From Pseudomonas sp. CFII64 (GTDB lineage: Bacteria; Pseudomonadota; Gammaproteobacteria; Pseudomonadales; Pseudomonadaceae): DNA of 48,458 nucleotides. Location: assembly GCF_000416235.1 (NCBI RefSeq), contig NZ_ATLO01000019.1:1-48458 (forward strand), in the 5' to 3' direction. Positions 7,739 to 18,050 of the stretch are shown here, piece by piece (the stretch's first letter is position 1; the number at the start of each line of letters is the position of its first letter). The notes under the pieces were generated by a model, which saw only the letters and a list, made by a program, of their open reading frames with translations, had not been told where the DNA came from and ran no database searches. The translations under genes were made by a program, and so were the position numbers.

Positions 7739-7754
7739 CGTTTCAAGGCATGGC

Positions 7755-8291
7755 CTAGAACGGAATATCATCATCAAAACTGTCGAAATCTGCAGCCGGT
7801 TGCGGCGCTTGTTGCGGAGCCGGACGCGATTCGCGTTGTGGCTGGGCTTGAGGCGCGGACTGCTGCGGACGCGACTGTTGAGGACGCGGTGCAGAATTCT
7901 GCTGATAACCACCGCCACCTTGCCCCTGTGGAGCGCCTTCGCCTTGAGGACGACCGCCCAGCAGTTGCATGGTGCCTTGCATGTCGACGACGATTTCAGT
8001 GGTGTAACGCTTGATGCCGTCTTTTTCCCACTCGCGGGTTTGCAGCTTGCCTTCGATGTAGACCTGAGAGCCCTTGCGCAGGTACTCGCCGGCAATTTCA
8101 GCGACTTTGCCGAACATCGAAACGCGGTGCCATTCAGTCTTTTCGACTTTCTGACCGGTTTGCTTGTCGGTCCACTGTTCGCTGGTCGCCAGACTCAGGT
8201 TGGTCACGGCGTTACCGTTAGGCAAGTAGCGAACTTCGGGATCCTGGCCGCAAGTGCCGACCAATATGACTTTGTTAACCCCACGGGCCAT
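7755..8291 (-). CDS. ssb: Single-stranded DNA-binding protein
   Basis: A 178-aa SSB. The N-terminal OB fold (about residues 1-110) starts [19 protein letters not shown] and contains [13 protein letters not shown] and [22 protein letters not shown] disordered Gln/Pro/Arg/Gly-rich linker follows. The acidic tail ends in DDDIPF, the docking site for SSB partner proteins. It coats single-stranded DNA in replication, recombination and repair. The MFS gene ends only 9 bp upstream in the same direction, so ssb may be read partly from the MFS promoter. uvrA is next but points the other way. Confidence 0.98.
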   Translation of the reverse strand: MARGVNKVILVGTCGQDPEVRYLPNGNAVTNLSLATSEQWTDKQTGQKVEKTEWHRVSMFGKVAEIAGEYLRKGSQVYIEGKLQTREWEKDGIKRYTTEIVVDMQGTMQLLGGRPQGEGAPQGQGGGGYQQNSAPRPQQSRPQQSAPQAQPQRESRPAPQQAPQPAADFDSFDDDIPF

Positions 8292-8300
8292 AACGTTCTC

Positions 8301-9695
8301 CTAGGCTTCGCACGTTTCGGTCGATGGATTGACCATTCGTTCCAGAGACGCGCGATCCAATAGTGCTGTGTCTAATTTGATATAGATGGCTGCCTCTTCA
8401 GCAACCACCACTGCATCCGTTACACCTGCTACAGCCATCAACCGCGCTGCCAGGCCTGTGTCACGCTGCGCTTGCGGCGACAACGGCAAGCGAAGACTCG
8501 TGACGTAAGGCGGTTCGCGCATGGTGACTGCGACGGCCAGCCAGATCGCAGCCATGGCCGCGCCGCCGAGGAAAACCACATCGAGCCCGCCATGCTGGAA
8601 CAACCAGCCGCCGAGTATCCCACCTGCGGCCGAACCAAGGAACTGGCTCGTGGAATAAACTCCCATCGCCGTGCCTTTTCCGCCAGCCGGTGAAACCTTG
8701 CTGATCAGTGACGGAAGTGAAGCTTCCAGCAGATTGAACGCGATGAAGAATACCACTGTCCCGATGACCAGCGCTCGCAAGGTATCGCCATACGCCCAGA
8801 AGAATAGCTCAGTGAGCATCAGCACGCCCACGGCACCAATCAGCACGCGCTTCATCTGACGCTTTTTCTCACCATAAATGATGAAGGGAATCATTGCGAA
8901 AAATGAAATCAGCAGCGCTGTGAGATAGACCCACCAGTGCTGTTCCTTGGGCAAACCGGCTTTGGTGACCAGCGCCAGCGGCAGCGCGACGAAGCTTGAC
9001 ATGAGCATTGCGTGCAACACGAAGATACCTAAATCCAGGCGCAGCAGGTCTGGGTGGCGCAACGTCGGCCCCAACGCCTGGCGTGCGACACCGGATTCGC
9101 GGTGCTGCAAGGTGCCGGTCCTTTTCGGAACCACGAACGCGACGATCAAGATTCCAAGCAAGGCCATCGCGCCAGTGGCGAGAAACAGTCCGGACAAACC
9201 AAATGCGCGGGTCAGCAACGGGCCGACCACCATCGCCACCGCAAATGACAGACCAATGGTCATGCCGATCATGGCCATGGCCTTGGTGCGATGCTGTTCC
9301 CGGGTCAGATCTGACAACAAGGCCATCACCGCAGCCGAAATTGCGCCTGCGCCTTGCAGGATGCGTCCGGCGATAATTCCCCAGATCGAGTCGGCGTTGG
9401 CCGCGAGCACGCTGCCCAAGGCAAAAATAATCAGCCCGAAATAAATCACCGGGCGTCGGCCGATCCGGTCGGAAAGAACGCCGAACGGAATCTGCAACAC
9501 CGCCTGGGTCAGGCCGTACGCGCCAATGGCCAGGCCGATCAGCGCCGGACTGGCGCCCGCCATGTCCATGCCGTAGGTAGCCAGGACCGGCAAAACCATG
9601 AACATGCCAAGCATGCGAAACGCAAACACCAGGGCCAGACCACCTGCCGCGCGGGTCTCGCCGCCACTCATTCGCTCGCTGTGGGGATCGTGCAT
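8301..9695 (-). CDS. YajR-like MFS transporter with C-terminal regulatory domain
   Basis: A 464-aa MFS protein. The first about 385 residues form 12 hydrophobic segments, with motif A (GVLSDRIGRRPVIYFG) after the second and a typical drug:H+ antiporter layout. The last about 75 residues are soluble and include LAARLMAVAGVTDAVVVAEEAAIYIKL. This resembles the small ferredoxin-like (YAM) domain that follows the membrane part in E. coli YajR. The export substrate is unknown for this subgroup. It lies between ssb and uvrA; from memory P. aeruginosa PA4233 has the same place. The promoter must lie in the 178-bp gap shared with uvrA. Confidence 0.88.
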   Translation of the reverse strand: MHDPHSERMSGGETRAAGGLALVFAFRMLGMFMVLPVLATYGMDMAGASPALIGLAIGAYGLTQAVLQIPFGVLSDRIGRRPVIYFGLIIFALGSVLAANADSIWGIIAGRILQGAGAISAAVMALLSDLTREQHRTKAMAMIGMTIGLSFAVAMVVGPLLTRAFGLSGLFLATGAMALLGILIVAFVVPKRTGTLQHRESGVARQALGPTLRHPDLLRLDLGIFVLHAMLMSSFVALPLALVTKAGLPKEQHWWVYLTALLISFFAMIPFIIYGEKKRQMKRVLIGAVGVLMLTELFFWAYGDTLRALVIGTVVFFIAFNLLEASLPSLISKVSPAGGKGTAMGVYSTSQFLGSAAGGILGGWLFQHGGLDVVFLGGAAMAAIWLAVAVTMREPPYVTSLRLPLSPQAQRDTGLAARLMAVAGVTDAVVVAEEAAIYIKLDTALLDRASLERMVNPSTETCEA

Positions 9696-9873
9696 GGAAA
9701 AACCTCATGTGAACCGGCGGCGATTCTACCAGTCCCATCGGTTGACGGGGTATATCGCGACGCTTTGCCGCGCATAGATGACATGGTCTTCATGTTAGGG
9801 CGCGACAGTGTGCATCCATCCAGTATTTGACCGTATACTCCCATGTTTTCGATGCCCGCCGAGCGAGGCCACT

Positions 9874-12708
9874 TTGGACAAGATCCTGATTCGTGGGGCC
9901 CGAACCCACAACCTGAAAAACATCGACCTTACCCTGCCACGCGACAAGCTGATCGTTATCACCGGGCTTTCCGGCTCTGGCAAATCGTCGCTGGCCTTTG
10001 ACACGCTGTATGCCGAAGGGCAGCGGCGCTATGTCGAATCCCTTTCCGCATACGCCCGGCAATTCCTCTCGATGATGGAAAAGCCGGACGTCGACACCAT
10101 CGAAGGCCTGTCGCCAGCGATTTCCATCGAGCAGAAATCCACGTCGCACAACCCGCGCTCCACTGTCGGCACCATCACCGAGATCTACGATTACCTGCGC
10201 CTGCTGTACGCGCGGGTCGGTCAGCCTCGTTGCCCGGATCACGACATTCCGCTGGAAGCGCAGACCGTCAGCCAGATGGTTGACCTGGTCATGGCGCAAC
10301 CCGAAGGCAGCAAGTTGATGCTGCTGGCGCCGGTGATTCGTGAGCGCAAAGGCGAGCACCTTTCGGTGTTCGAAGAACTGCGTGCTCAGGGTTTCGTGCG
10401 GGCCAGAGTCAATGGTCGGCTGTGCGAACTCGACGAGTTGCCCAAGCTGGACAAGCAGAAGAAGCATTCCATTGATGTGGTCGTCGACCGCTTCAAGGTG
10501 CGCCCTGACCTGCAACAGCGGCTGGCGGAGTCGTTCGAGACCGCGCTGAAGCTGGCGGACGGTATCGCCTGGGTAGCACCGATGGACGACGAGCCGGGCG
10601 AAGAGATGATTTTCTCTGCACGCTTTGCTTGCCCGATCTGCGGCCACGCGATCAGCGAGCTGGAACCCAAGCTGTTCTCGTTCAACAACCCGGCTGGCGC
10701 CTGTCCGACCTGTGACGGCCTGGGCGTGAAGCAATTCTTCGACATCAAGCGTCTGGTGAATGGCGAACTGACCCTGGCTGAAGGTGCGATACGCGGCTGG
10801 GACCGCCGTAACGTTTACTACTTCCAGATGCTCGGATCGCTGGCCAAGCATTACGGCTTCAGCCTGGAAGTGCCATTCAAAGAGCTGCCCGCCGAACAGC
10901 AGAAGATCCTGCTCAACGGCAGCGGCTCGCAGAGCGTGGACTTCCGCTACCTGAACGACCGTGGCGACATTGTCAAACGCGCGCATCCGTTCGAAGGCAT
11001 CGTGCCCAATCTGGAGCGTCGTTATCGGGAAACGGAATCGGCAACCGTTCGTGAAGAACTGGCCAAGTTCCTCGGCACGCAGCCTTGCCCGGATTGTCGC
11101 GGCACCCGCTTGCGTCGCGAAGCGCGTCACGTCTGGGTCGGTGAGAAAACCCTGCCGGCGGTGACCAACATGCCGATTGGCGACGCCACCGAGTATTTCG
11201 GCGTGCTGAAACTGACCGGCCGACGCGGGGAAATCGCCGACAAGATCCTCAAGGAAATTCGCGAGCGCCTGCAATTTCTGGTCAACGTCGGCCTCGATTA
11301 TCTGACCCTGGATCGCAGTGCCGACACCTTGTCCGGTGGCGAGGCGCAACGGATTCGTCTGGCCAGCCAGATTGGCGCAGGCCTGGTCGGGGTGATGTAC
11401 ATCCTCGATGAGCCGTCCATTGGTCTGCATCAACGGGACAACGACCGTTTGCTGGGCACGCTTAAGCATCTGCGTGACATCGGCAACACCGTGATCGTGG
11501 TCGAGCACGACGAAGATGCCATTCGCCTTGCGGACTACGTGGTCGATATCGGCCCGGGCGCGGGCGTGCATGGCGGTCACATCGTGGCCGAAGGCACTCC
11601 CGCCGAAGTGATGGCCCATCCTGACTCGCTGACTGGCAAATACCTTTCCGGTCGCGTGAAGATCGCAATCCCGGCCAAGCGCACACCGCGCAACAAGAAG
11701 CTGTCGCTGACCCTCAAGGGTGCTCGGGGCAACAACTTGCGCAACGTGGATCTGGAAATCCCCATCGGCCTGCTGACCTGCGTCACCGGGGTTTCCGGTT
11801 CGGGCAAATCTACGCTGATCAACAACACGCTGTTCCCGCTCAGCGCCACCGCGCTCAATGGCGCGACCACGCTGGAAGCGGCGACCCACGACAGCATCAA
11901 CGGCTTGCAACACCTCGATAAAGTCGTGGACATCGACCAGAGCCCGATTGGTCGTACGCCGCGCTCCAACCCGGCGACGTACACCGGGCTGTTTACGCCG
12001 ATTCGTGAGCTGTTCGCTGGCGTTCCGGAATCGCGCTCCCGTGGTTACGGTCCCGGGCGGTTCTCGTTCAACGTCAAGGGCGGCCGTTGCGAGGCGTGTC
12101 AGGGCGACGGCTTGATCAAGGTCGAAATGCACTTTCTGCCGGACATCTATGTGCCGTGCGACGTGTGCAAGAGCAAGCGCTACAACCGCGAAACCCTTGA
12201 GATCAAGTACAAGAGCAAGAACATCCACGAAGTGCTGGAAATGACCATCGAGGAAGCACGTGTGTTCTTCGATGCCGTCCCGGCCCTGGCGCGCAAACTG
12301 CAAACGCTAATGGATGTGGGTTTGTCCTACATCAAGCTCGGCCAGTCGGCGACGACCTTGTCCGGTGGTGAAGCCCAGCGGGTCAAACTGTCCCGCGAGC
12401 TTTCCAAGCGCGATACCGGCAAGACGCTGTACATCCTCGACGAGCCGACCACCGGCCTGCACTTCGCGGATATTCAGCAGTTGCTGGACGTGCTGCATCG
12501 TTTGCGCGACCACGGCAACACCGTGGTGGTCATCGAGCACAACCTGGATGTGATCAAGACGGCGGACTGGCTGGTCGACCTCGGGCCAGAAGGCGGTTCC
12601 AAGGGTGGGCAGATCATCGCGGTGGGTACGCCTGAGCAGGTCTCCGAGATGGAGCAATCCTACACCGGGCATTACCTCAAGCCTCTGCTGCTGCGGGATA
12701 AAGCCTAA
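9874..12708 (+). CDS. uvrA: Excinuclease ABC subunit A
   Basis: The 944-aa damage-recognition ATPase of nucleotide excision repair. I place the start at TTG 9874 ([17 protein letters not shown]), preceded by GAGG. The in-frame ATG at 9808 would add 22 residues foreign to the family, and 944 aa is the usual Pseudomonas length. Two ABC ATPase modules are present: Walker A GLSGSGKS with K37, and GVSGSGKST in the second half, each with LSGGEAQR signature and ILDEP Walker B. Zinc-binding cysteines lie in CPICGH...CPTCDG and CEACQGDG...CDVCKSK. UvrA loads UvrB at lesions. A TATACT at 9834-9839 is a candidate -10. Confidence 0.98.
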   Translation: MDKILIRGARTHNLKNIDLTLPRDKLIVITGLSGSGKSSLAFDTLYAEGQRRYVESLSAYARQFLSMMEKPDVDTIEGLSPAISIEQKSTSHNPRSTVGTITEIYDYLRLLYARVGQPRCPDHDIPLEAQTVSQMVDLVMAQPEGSKLMLLAPVIRERKGEHLSVFEELRAQGFVRARVNGRLCELDELPKLDKQKKHSIDVVVDRFKVRPDLQQRLAESFETALKLADGIAWVAPMDDEPGEEMIFSARFACPICGHAISELEPKLFSFNNPAGACPTCDGLGVKQFFDIKRLVNGELTLAEGAIRGWDRRNVYYFQMLGSLAKHYGFSLEVPFKELPAEQQKILLNGSGSQSVDFRYLNDRGDIVKRAHPFEGIVPNLERRYRETESATVREELAKFLGTQPCPDCRGTRLRREARHVWVGEKTLPAVTNMPIGDATEYFGVLKLTGRRGEIADKILKEIRERLQFLVNVGLDYLTLDRSADTLSGGEAQRIRLASQIGAGLVGVMYILDEPSIGLHQRDNDRLLGTLKHLRDIGNTVIVVEHDEDAIRLADYVVDIGPGAGVHGGHIVAEGTPAEVMAHPDSLTGKYLSGRVKIAIPAKRTPRNKKLSLTLKGARGNNLRNVDLEIPIGLLTCVTGVSGSGKSTLINNTLFPLSATALNGATTLEAATHDSINGLQHLDKVVDIDQSPIGRTPRSNPATYTGLFTPIRELFAGVPESRSRGYGPGRFSFNVKGGRCEACQGDGLIKVEMHFLPDIYVPCDVCKSKRYNRETLEIKYKSKNIHEVLEMTIEEARVFFDAVPALARKLQTLMDVGLSYIKLGQSATTLSGGEAQRVKLSRELSKRDTGKTLYILDEPTTGLHFADIQQLLDVLHRLRDHGNTVVVIEHNLDVIKTADWLVDLGPEGGSKGGQIIAVGTPEQVSEMEQSYTGHYLKPLLLRDKA

Positions 12709-12728
12709 CGGCTTGACCGCGAGGCAAT

Positions 12729-12764
12729 AAAAAGCCCCTGTCATATTATGTGCAGGGGCTTTTT
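12729..12764. terminator. Bidirectional terminator between uvrA and ftnA
   Basis: Stem AAAAAGCCCCTG / CAGGGGCTTTTT (12 bp) with a 12-nt loop. The A and T runs on the two sides let it work on both strands for these converging genes. Confidence 0.92.
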
Positions 12765-12786
12765 CATGCGTGACGAACGGTGCGGA

Positions 12787-13251
12787 TCAGAACTGCGATT
12801 GCAGATAGTTTTCCAGACCGATGCGCTTGATCAGACCCAGTTGCTGTTCAAGCCAATAGGTGTGGTCTTCTTCGGTGTCTGCCAACTGGATACGCAGGAT
12901 ATCGCGGCTGACGTAATCCTTGTGCAGCTCACAGAGCTCAATGCCTTTGCACAGCGCGGCACGCACCTTGTATTCCAGGCGAAGATCGCTGGCGAGCATC
13001 TCAGGGACTGTGGTGCCGATATCCAGGTCATCCGCACGCATGCGCGGCGTGCCTTCGAGCATCAGGATGCGGCGCATCAATGCGTCGGCGTGTTGGGTCT
13101 CTTCTTCCATCTCGTGATTGATACGTTCGTAGAGCTTGCTGAAGCCCCAGTCTTCGTACATCCGCGAATGGATGAAATATTGGTCACGCGCTGCCAGTTC
13201 GCCAACCAGCAACGTCTTGAGATAATCGATTACATCCGGGTGACCTTGCAT
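12787..13251 (-). CDS. ftnA: Bacterial ferritin FtnA (often annotated bacterioferritin BfrA)
   Basis: A 154-aa ferritin-like iron-storage protein. The start at 13251 gives [15 protein letters not shown]; an upstream in-frame ATG would add 22 unrelated residues. Di-iron ligands E18, E51 and H54 are in [10 protein letters not shown] and EEETQHAD. At residue 52, where bacterioferritins have the haem-ligand methionine, this protein has threonine (E51-T52-Q53-H54). It should therefore not bind haem in the usual Bfr manner. From memory, the same was shown for P. aeruginosa PA4235, first named bfrA and re-identified as FtnA. It lies next to katA, fitting iron and peroxide management. Confidence 0.93.
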   Translation of the reverse strand: MQGHPDVIDYLKTLLVGELAARDQYFIHSRMYEDWGFSKLYERINHEMEEETQHADALMRRILMLEGTPRMRADDLDIGTTVPEMLASDLRLEYKVRAALCKGIELCELHKDYVSRDILRIQLADTEEDHTYWLEQQLGLIKRIGLENYLQSQF

Positions 13252-13364
13252 CGCCCTAAATCTCCCTGCTTTAAAGTGTGGAGTTTGAACCAGCCGCGCG
13301 CCAAGGTCACTTGCCAAACTGCAAATAAGTGGTCAAAAGCAGCGAAAGTCGGACAACCGGATGC

Positions 13365-13390
13365 GAAAAACCGCCCAAATGAGGGCGGTT
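13365..13390 (-). terminator. katA terminator
   Basis: On the minus strand: AACCGCCC, a 6-nt loop, GGGCGGTT, then a T-run. It lies 17 nt past the katA stop and separates katA from ftnA, which needs its own promoter between here and 13251. Confidence 0.9.
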
Positions 13391-13407
13391 CTGTTTATCA
13401 CTTCGAG

Positions 13408-14856
13408 TTAGCCCAGCTGAACGCCCAAAGCGTCAGCCACACCCTGGCCATAAGCGGCATCGGCTTTGAAGAAATGCTGCAGTTGACGCTGCACCACATC
13501 ACTGGAAACCCCAGCCATGGCTCCGGCAATATTGCTGATCAGCAACGCTTTCTGGTCAGTGTTCATCAGGTTGAACAACTTGCCCGCCTGACTGTAGTAA
13601 TCGCCATCTTCGCGATGATCGTAACGATCAGCCGCGCCACTCAATGCCAGCGCAGGTTCTGCGTAACGAGGATCCTGCTTCGGCGCATCGGCGTAGCTGT
13701 TCGGCTCGTAGTTTGGCGCCGACCCGCCGTTGCTGCCGAACGCCATGGAACCGTCACGCTGATAGCTGTGAACCGGGTTACGAGGCGCGTTGATCGGCAG
13801 TTGCTGGTGATTGGTGCCTACCCGATAGCGGTGGGCATCAGCGTAAGCAAACACGCGACCTTGCAGCATGCGGTCCGGCGAAAGGCCTACGCCCGGCACC
13901 ATGTTGCTCGGACCAAATGCGGCTTGCTCGACTTCGGCAAAGTAATTCTGCGGATTGCGATTGAGCTCAAGCTCGCCCACTTCGATCAGCGGATACTCTT
14001 TCTGCGACCAGGTTTTGGTCACATCAAACGGATTTTCGTGATGCGCCGCCGCTTGGGCTTCGGTCATCAGCTGGATGCAGACGGTCCACTTGGGGAAATC
14101 GCCTTTCTCGATAGCGCCAAACAGGTCCCGTTGAGCGTAATCAGGATCGGTACCGGCAATGCGCGCGGCATCAGCCGGAGCCAGGTTCTTGATGCCTTGC
14201 TGGGTCTTGTAGTGCCATTTGACCCAGTGACGCTCACCAGCCGCGCTGATCAAGCTGTACGTGTGGCTACCGAAGCCATGCATGTGACGATAGCCGTCCG
14301 GAATGCCGCGATCAGAAAACAGAATCGTGACCTGGTGCAACGCCTCAGGCGAATGCGACCAGAAGTCCCACATCATCTGTCCGCTTTTCAGATTGCTCTG
14401 CGGCAGGCGTTTCTGGGTGTGGATGAAATCCGGAAACTTCAGCGGATCACGAATGAAGAACACTGGCGTGTTGTTGCCAACAATGTCCCAGTTGCCTTCT
14501 TCGGTGTAGAACTTCAGGGCGAAACCACGTGGGTCACGCTCGGTATCGGCCGAACCACGTTCGCCACCCACTGTGGAAAAGCGCAGGAAGATGGGGGTTT
14601 GCTTGCCAACGGTGTCGAACAGTTTGGCGCTGGTGTACTGCGAGATATCACGGCTGACCGTAAAAGTACCGTGAGCGCCCGAGCCTTTGGCATGAACGCG
14701 GCGTTCCGGAATGTTTTCGCGGTTGAAGTGAGCAAGCTTCTCAAGCAGATGGAAATCGTCGAGGAGCAGCGGGCCACGCGGGCCGGCAGAGCGGGAATTC
14801 TGGTTATCGGCGACAGGTGCGCCGCTGGCGGTTGTAAGCGTTTTATTCTGGCTCAT
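13408..14856 (-). CDS. katA: Catalase KatA, haem monofunctional
   Basis: A 482-aa small-subunit catalase, the same length as P. aeruginosa KatA. Catalytic residues are H55 ([10 protein letters not shown]) and N128 (IVGNNTPVF). The proximal haem ligand is Y338 in [14 protein letters not shown]. It dismutates hydrogen peroxide in the cytoplasm; no signal peptide is seen. The gene is monocistronic, with its own terminator, and ftnA lies downstream. An OxyR-like half site and a plausible -35/-10 pair lie 54-119 bp upstream, consistent with peroxide induction, but this control is inferred. Confidence 0.97.
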   Translation of the reverse strand: MSQNKTLTTASGAPVADNQNSRSAGPRGPLLLDDFHLLEKLAHFNRENIPERRVHAKGSGAHGTFTVSRDISQYTSAKLFDTVGKQTPIFLRFSTVGGERGSADTERDPRGFALKFYTEEGNWDIVGNNTPVFFIRDPLKFPDFIHTQKRLPQSNLKSGQMMWDFWSHSPEALHQVTILFSDRGIPDGYRHMHGFGSHTYSLISAAGERHWVKWHYKTQQGIKNLAPADAARIAGTDPDYAQRDLFGAIEKGDFPKWTVCIQLMTEAQAAAHHENPFDVTKTWSQKEYPLIEVGELELNRNPQNYFAEVEQAAFGPSNMVPGVGLSPDRMLQGRVFAYADAHRYRVGTNHQQLPINAPRNPVHSYQRDGSMAFGSNGGSAPNYEPNSYADAPKQDPRYAEPALALSGAADRYDHREDGDYYSQAGKLFNLMNTDQKALLISNIAGAMAGVSSDVVQRQLQHFFKADAAYGQGVADALGVQLG

Positions 14857-14909
14857 GCAATCTACTTCCTCTGTCAGTCTTTGAACTGCCGGCTAATTGG
14901 CTGGAAGGG

Positions 14910-14975
14910 AGTATTGATCATCGACGTTACACCTACAAATTCATTAATTCGTCGGCGCCGATAGAAAATAACTAA
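14910..14975 (-). promoter_or_regulatory. Candidate katA promoter with OxyR-like site
   Basis: On the minus strand TTAGTTATTTTCTAT (14975-14961) resembles the OxyR half-site pattern ATAGnTnnnAnCTAT with two mismatches. After a gap sized for a second, poorly conserved half site come TTGTAG (14938-14933), 17 nt, and AATACT (14915-14910). The geometry, with OxyR touching the -35, is right. The second half site is weak. Confidence 0.4.
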
Positions 14976-15047
14976 CTCACTCCCCGTGCGCATCATGCCC
15001 AGAGCCCGAAAGGGAAACTTGTACGAACCGTGCTTTTCTTGCAGAAA

Positions 15048-15073
15048 CAAAAAACCGGGCACAAGGCCCGGTT
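15048..15073 (-). terminator. Terminator of the ribosomal superoperon after rplQ
   Basis: On the minus strand: AACCGGGC, CTTGT loop, GCCCGGTT and a T-run. It lies 20 bp after the rplQ stop and ends the alpha operon. Confidence 0.92.
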
Positions 15074-15093
15074 CTTTGTTTCAGACTGACGTC

Positions 15094-15480
15094 TTACTCA
15101 GCGGATACAGCTTCACCGCCGGCTGGACGATCAACCAGTTCGACATACGCCATAGGCGCGTTGTCGCCAGTGCGGAAACCGCACTTGAGGATGCGCAGGT
15201 AGCCACCCTCACGGGTTGCATAACGCTTGCCCAGATCGTTGAACAGCTTACCAACGATTGCTTTCGAACGAGTACGGTCGAAAGCCAGACGGCGGTTAGC
15301 CAGACTGTCTGTCTTGGCCAAAGTGATCAGCGGCTCAGCAACGCGGCGCAGTTCTTTGGCTTTCGGCAATGTAGTTTTGATCAGCTCGTGCTCGAACAGC
15401 GACACCGCCATGTTTTGAAACATGGCCTTACGGTGGGAGCTAGTCCGGCTCAGGTGACGACCACTTTTACGATGACGCAT
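15094..15480 (-). CDS. rplQ: 50S ribosomal protein L17
   Basis: A 128-aa protein (127 in E. coli). It begins [20 protein letters not shown], the RNA-binding N-terminal signature of L17. L17 sits on the solvent side of the large subunit near the exit tunnel. It is the last gene of the alpha operon, 42 bp after rpoA, and is followed by the terminator at 15048-15073. The C-terminus ends in a short acidic tail, which varies among species. Confidence 0.98.
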   Translation of the reverse strand: MRHRKSGRHLSRTSSHRKAMFQNMAVSLFEHELIKTTLPKAKELRRVAEPLITLAKTDSLANRRLAFDRTRSKAIVGKLFNDLGKRYATREGGYLRILKCGFRTGDNAPMAYVELVDRPAGGEAVSAE

Positions 15481-15522
15481 GGTTCATTCCTTACCAAACA
15501 CAACGTTCGGTGATTACGACGA

Positions 15523-16524
15523 TCAGGCAGTCGCCTTGTCGTCCTTCTTAAGACTTGCCGGCGGCCAGTTGTCGAGGCGCATGCCGAGGGACAGACCACG
15601 GGAGGCCAGGACGTCCTTGATCTCAGTCAAGGATTTCTTGCCAAGGTTCGGAGTCTTCAACAGTTCTACTTCGGTGCGCTGAATCAGGTCGCCGATGTAG
15701 TAAATGTTCTCCGCCTTGAGGCAGTTGGCCGAACGTACAGTCAGTTCCAAATCGTCAACCGGACGGAGCAGGATCGGATCGATCTCGTCTTCCTGTTCGA
15801 TTACCACTGGTTCGCTGTCACCTTTGAGGTCGACGAACGCAGCCAACTGCTGTTGCAGAATGGTTGCAGCGCGGCGAATAGCCTCTTCAGGATCCAGAGT
15901 ACCGTTGGTTTCCAGATCAATAACCAGCTTGTCCAGGTTAGTACGCTGCTCGACACGGGCGTTTTCCACCACGTATGCGATACGGCGAACCGGGCTGAAC
16001 GAAGAATCGAGCTGCAAGCGACCAATGCTGCGGCTTTCGTCTTCATCGCTCTGACGCGAGTCTGCCGGTTCATAACCACGACCACGAGCTACGGTGAGCT
16101 TCATGTTCAGGGCGCCGTTAGACGCCAGGTTAGCGATTACGTGATCGGGATTAACGATCTCGACATCATGATCCAGCTGAATATCGGCAGCGGTAACCAC
16201 CCCCGAACCCTTCTTCGACAAGGTCAGCGTAACTTCGTCTCGACCGTGCAGCTTGATAGCCAGACCTTTAAGGTTCAACAGGATTTCAATGACATCTTCC
16301 TGTACACCTTCGATGGCGCTGTACTCATGGAGTACACCGTCAATCTCGGCCTCGACTACTGCACAGCCGGGCATGGAGGACAACAGGATGCGGCGCAGCG
16401 CGTTGCCCAGGGTATGGCCAAAACCACGCTCGAGAGGCTCGAGAGTGATTTTAGCGCGGGTTGGACTGACAACCTGCACATCAATATGGCGGGGTGTCAG
16501 GAACTCATTTACCGAAATCTGCAT
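15523..16524 (-). CDS. rpoA: RNA polymerase alpha subunit
   Basis: A 333-aa protein (329 in E. coli). The N-terminal domain (to about residue 235) contains [20 protein letters not shown], which drives dimerisation and beta/beta-prime assembly. The C-terminal domain (about 250-325) contains [14 protein letters not shown], the surface that binds UP-element DNA and activators, and a helix-hairpin-helix at [23 protein letters not shown]. The gene sits between rpsD (22 bp) and rplQ (42 bp), the normal alpha-operon position. A Lys/Asp-rich tail ends the protein. Confidence 0.99.
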   Translation of the reverse strand: MQISVNEFLTPRHIDVQVVSPTRAKITLEPLERGFGHTLGNALRRILLSSMPGCAVVEAEIDGVLHEYSAIEGVQEDVIEILLNLKGLAIKLHGRDEVTLTLSKKGSGVVTAADIQLDHDVEIVNPDHVIANLASNGALNMKLTVARGRGYEPADSRQSDEDESRSIGRLQLDSSFSPVRRIAYVVENARVEQRTNLDKLVIDLETNGTLDPEEAIRRAATILQQQLAAFVDLKGDSEPVVIEQEDEIDPILLRPVDDLELTVRSANCLKAENIYYIGDLIQRTEVELLKTPNLGKKSLTEIKDVLASRGLSLGMRLDNWPPASLKKDDKATA

Positions 16525-16546
16525 GGATGCACCTATTTTCTAGCCC

Positions 16547-17167
16547 TTACTTGGAGTAGAGCTCGACAATCAGGCTTTCGTTGATGTCGGCGGACAGATC
16601 ACTGCGAGCAGGAACGTTTTTGAAGACGCCCGACTTCTTCTCAATGTCTACTTCTACCCATTCTACGCGGCCACGTTGGGCACACAGATCGAGAGCTTGG
16701 ACAATGCGCAGTTGGTTCTTAGCCTTTTCGCGGATAGCAACCACGTCACCAGCACGAACCTGGTACGAAGGAACGTTAACGGTTTTGCCGTTGACGCTGA
16801 CCGACTTGTGCGAAACCAATTGACGGGATTCGGCACGTGTCGAGCCGAAGCCCATGCGGTATACGACGTTATCCAGGCGGCATTCGAGCAGTTGCAGCAG
16901 GTTCTCACCAGTAGCGCCTTTCTTGCCGGCAGCTTCTTTGTAGTAACCGCTGAACTGACGTTCGAGAACGCCATAGATGCGACGTACTTTTTGTTTCTCA
17001 CGCAGCTGAGTACCGTAATCGGACTGGCGACCGCGGCGTTGGCCGTGGATGCCTGGAGCTGCTTCGATGTTGCACTTGGATTCGATAGCGCGAACGCCGC
17101 TCTTCAAAAAGAGATCGGTGCCTTCACGACGAGCAAGTTTGCATTTTGGACCAATGTAACGAGCCAT
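16547..17167 (-). CDS. rpsD: 30S ribosomal protein S4
   Basis: A 206-aa protein, equal to E. coli. It starts [19 protein letters not shown] and has the S4 RNA-binding domain in the middle ([35 protein letters not shown]). S4 is a primary 16S rRNA binder, part of the mRNA entry site and a determinant of decoding accuracy. Only scattered cysteines (C9, C32) are present near the N-terminus, so this is the zinc-free form. In E. coli S4 represses the alpha operon; I did not find a provable S4 RNA site here. Confidence 0.99.
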   Translation of the reverse strand: MARYIGPKCKLARREGTDLFLKSGVRAIESKCNIEAAPGIHGQRRGRQSDYGTQLREKQKVRRIYGVLERQFSGYYKEAAGKKGATGENLLQLLECRLDNVVYRMGFGSTRAESRQLVSHKSVSVNGKTVNVPSYQVRAGDVVAIREKAKNQLRIVQALDLCAQRGRVEWVEVDIEKKSGVFKNVPARSDLSADINESLIVELYSK

Positions 17168-17185
17168 TTCTTACAGTCTCCTGGA

Positions 17186-17575
17186 TTACACGCGGCGCTT
17201 CTTCGGCGGACGGCACCCGTTGTGCGGGATTGGCGTCACGTCGGTGATGCTGGCGATCTTATAGCCACAGCCGTTCAAAGCACGGACAGCGGACTCACGA
17301 CCTGGACCTGGACCCTTGACGTTAACGTCGAGGTTCTTCAGACCATATTCCAGCGCAGCTTGACCAGCACGTTCAGCAGCTACTTGAGCAGCGAACGGGG
17401 TGGACTTACGTGAACCGCGGAAACCCGAACCGCCGGAGGTAGCCCAAGAAAGCGCGTTACCTTGACGATCGGTGATAGTGACGATTGTGTTGTTAAACGA
17501 CGCGTGGATGTGGGCGATGCCATCAACCACTGTCTTTTTAACTTTCTTACGAGGACGAGCAGCAGGTTTTGCCAT
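17186..17575 (-). CDS. rpsK: 30S ribosomal protein S11
   Basis: A 129-aa protein, equal to E. coli. It has a basic N-terminus ([16 protein letters not shown]), then the core [20 protein letters not shown], and ends with [11 protein letters not shown]. The [17 protein letters not shown] part is the conserved C-terminal loop that reaches the mRNA E-site region of the platform. It lies between rpsM (30 bp) and rpsD (18 bp). Confidence 0.99.
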   Translation of the reverse strand: MAKPAARPRKKVKKTVVDGIAHIHASFNNTIVTITDRQGNALSWATSGGSGFRGSRKSTPFAAQVAAERAGQAALEYGLKNLDVNVKGPGPGRESAVRALNGCGYKIASITDVTPIPHNGCRPPKKRRV

Positions 17576-17605
17576 GACTAAATTCCTGTCGTTGCGCTGG
17601 TGCGA

Positions 17606-17962
17606 TTACTTGCGGATCGGCTTACGCGGACCTTTGCGAGTACGCGCGTTGGTCTTGGTACGCTGACCGCGCACTGGAAGACCACGACGATGGCGCAGAC
17701 CGCGGTAGCAGCCCAAATCCATCAAGCGCTTGATTTTCATGTTGATTTCGCGACGCAGGTCACCTTCAGTGGTGAACTTCGCCACTTCGCCACGCAGCTG
17801 TTCAATCTGCTCGTCGCTCAGATCTTTGATCTTCGCCGCCGGGTTTACCCCGGTGGTTGCACAAATTTTCTGTGCCGTGGTGCGACCAACACCATAGATG
17901 TAGGTCAACGAGATAACAGTATGCTTGTTATCTGGAACGTTAACGCCTGCAATACGGGCCAT
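17606..17962 (-). CDS. rpsM: 30S ribosomal protein S13
   Basis: A 118-aa head protein, equal to E. coli. The N-terminus [24 protein letters not shown] and the C-terminal tail [20 protein letters not shown] are conserved. The tail contacts P-site tRNA and the body forms bridge B1b with L5. It is the first gene after the rpmJ/rpsM junction, which carries a hairpin and a good promoter (18022-18074), so rpsM probably opens the alpha operon. Confidence 0.99.
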   Translation of the reverse strand: MARIAGVNVPDNKHTVISLTYIYGVGRTTAQKICATTGVNPAAKIKDLSDEQIEQLRGEVAKFTTEGDLRREINMKIKRLMDLGCYRGLRHRRGLPVRGQRTKTNARTRKGPRKPIRK

Positions 17963-18021
17963 TCAGTGGGACTCCAATTGACAGCTACCTACGCCCCGGA
18001 AGCCAAGAAATAGGGCGCGAG

Positions 18022-18050
18022 ATAATATCGCTGTAATAACAAATAATCAA
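18022..18050 (-). promoter_or_regulatory. Alpha-operon promoter before rpsM
   Basis: TTGATT (18050-18045), 17 bp, TATTAT (18027-18022) on the minus strand. The -35 directly abuts the hairpin at 18051-18074. The expected transcript start near 18015 leaves about a 50-nt leader before rpsM. Confidence 0.75.

Noticed and set aside
9822..9839. Possible SOS box before uvrA (AGTAT-8-ATACT)
   Set aside because: The LexA core CTG-N10-CAG is missing. The symmetry is more simply a -10-like TATACT and chance.
9790..12303. 837-codon minus-strand frame inside uvrA
   Set aside because: Codon-aligned shadow of uvrA, which has full ATPase and zinc motifs on the plus strand.
12748..14964. 738-codon open frame opposite ftnA and katA
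   Set aside because: In register with both minus-strand genes, runs through two terminators, and lacks any protein family features.
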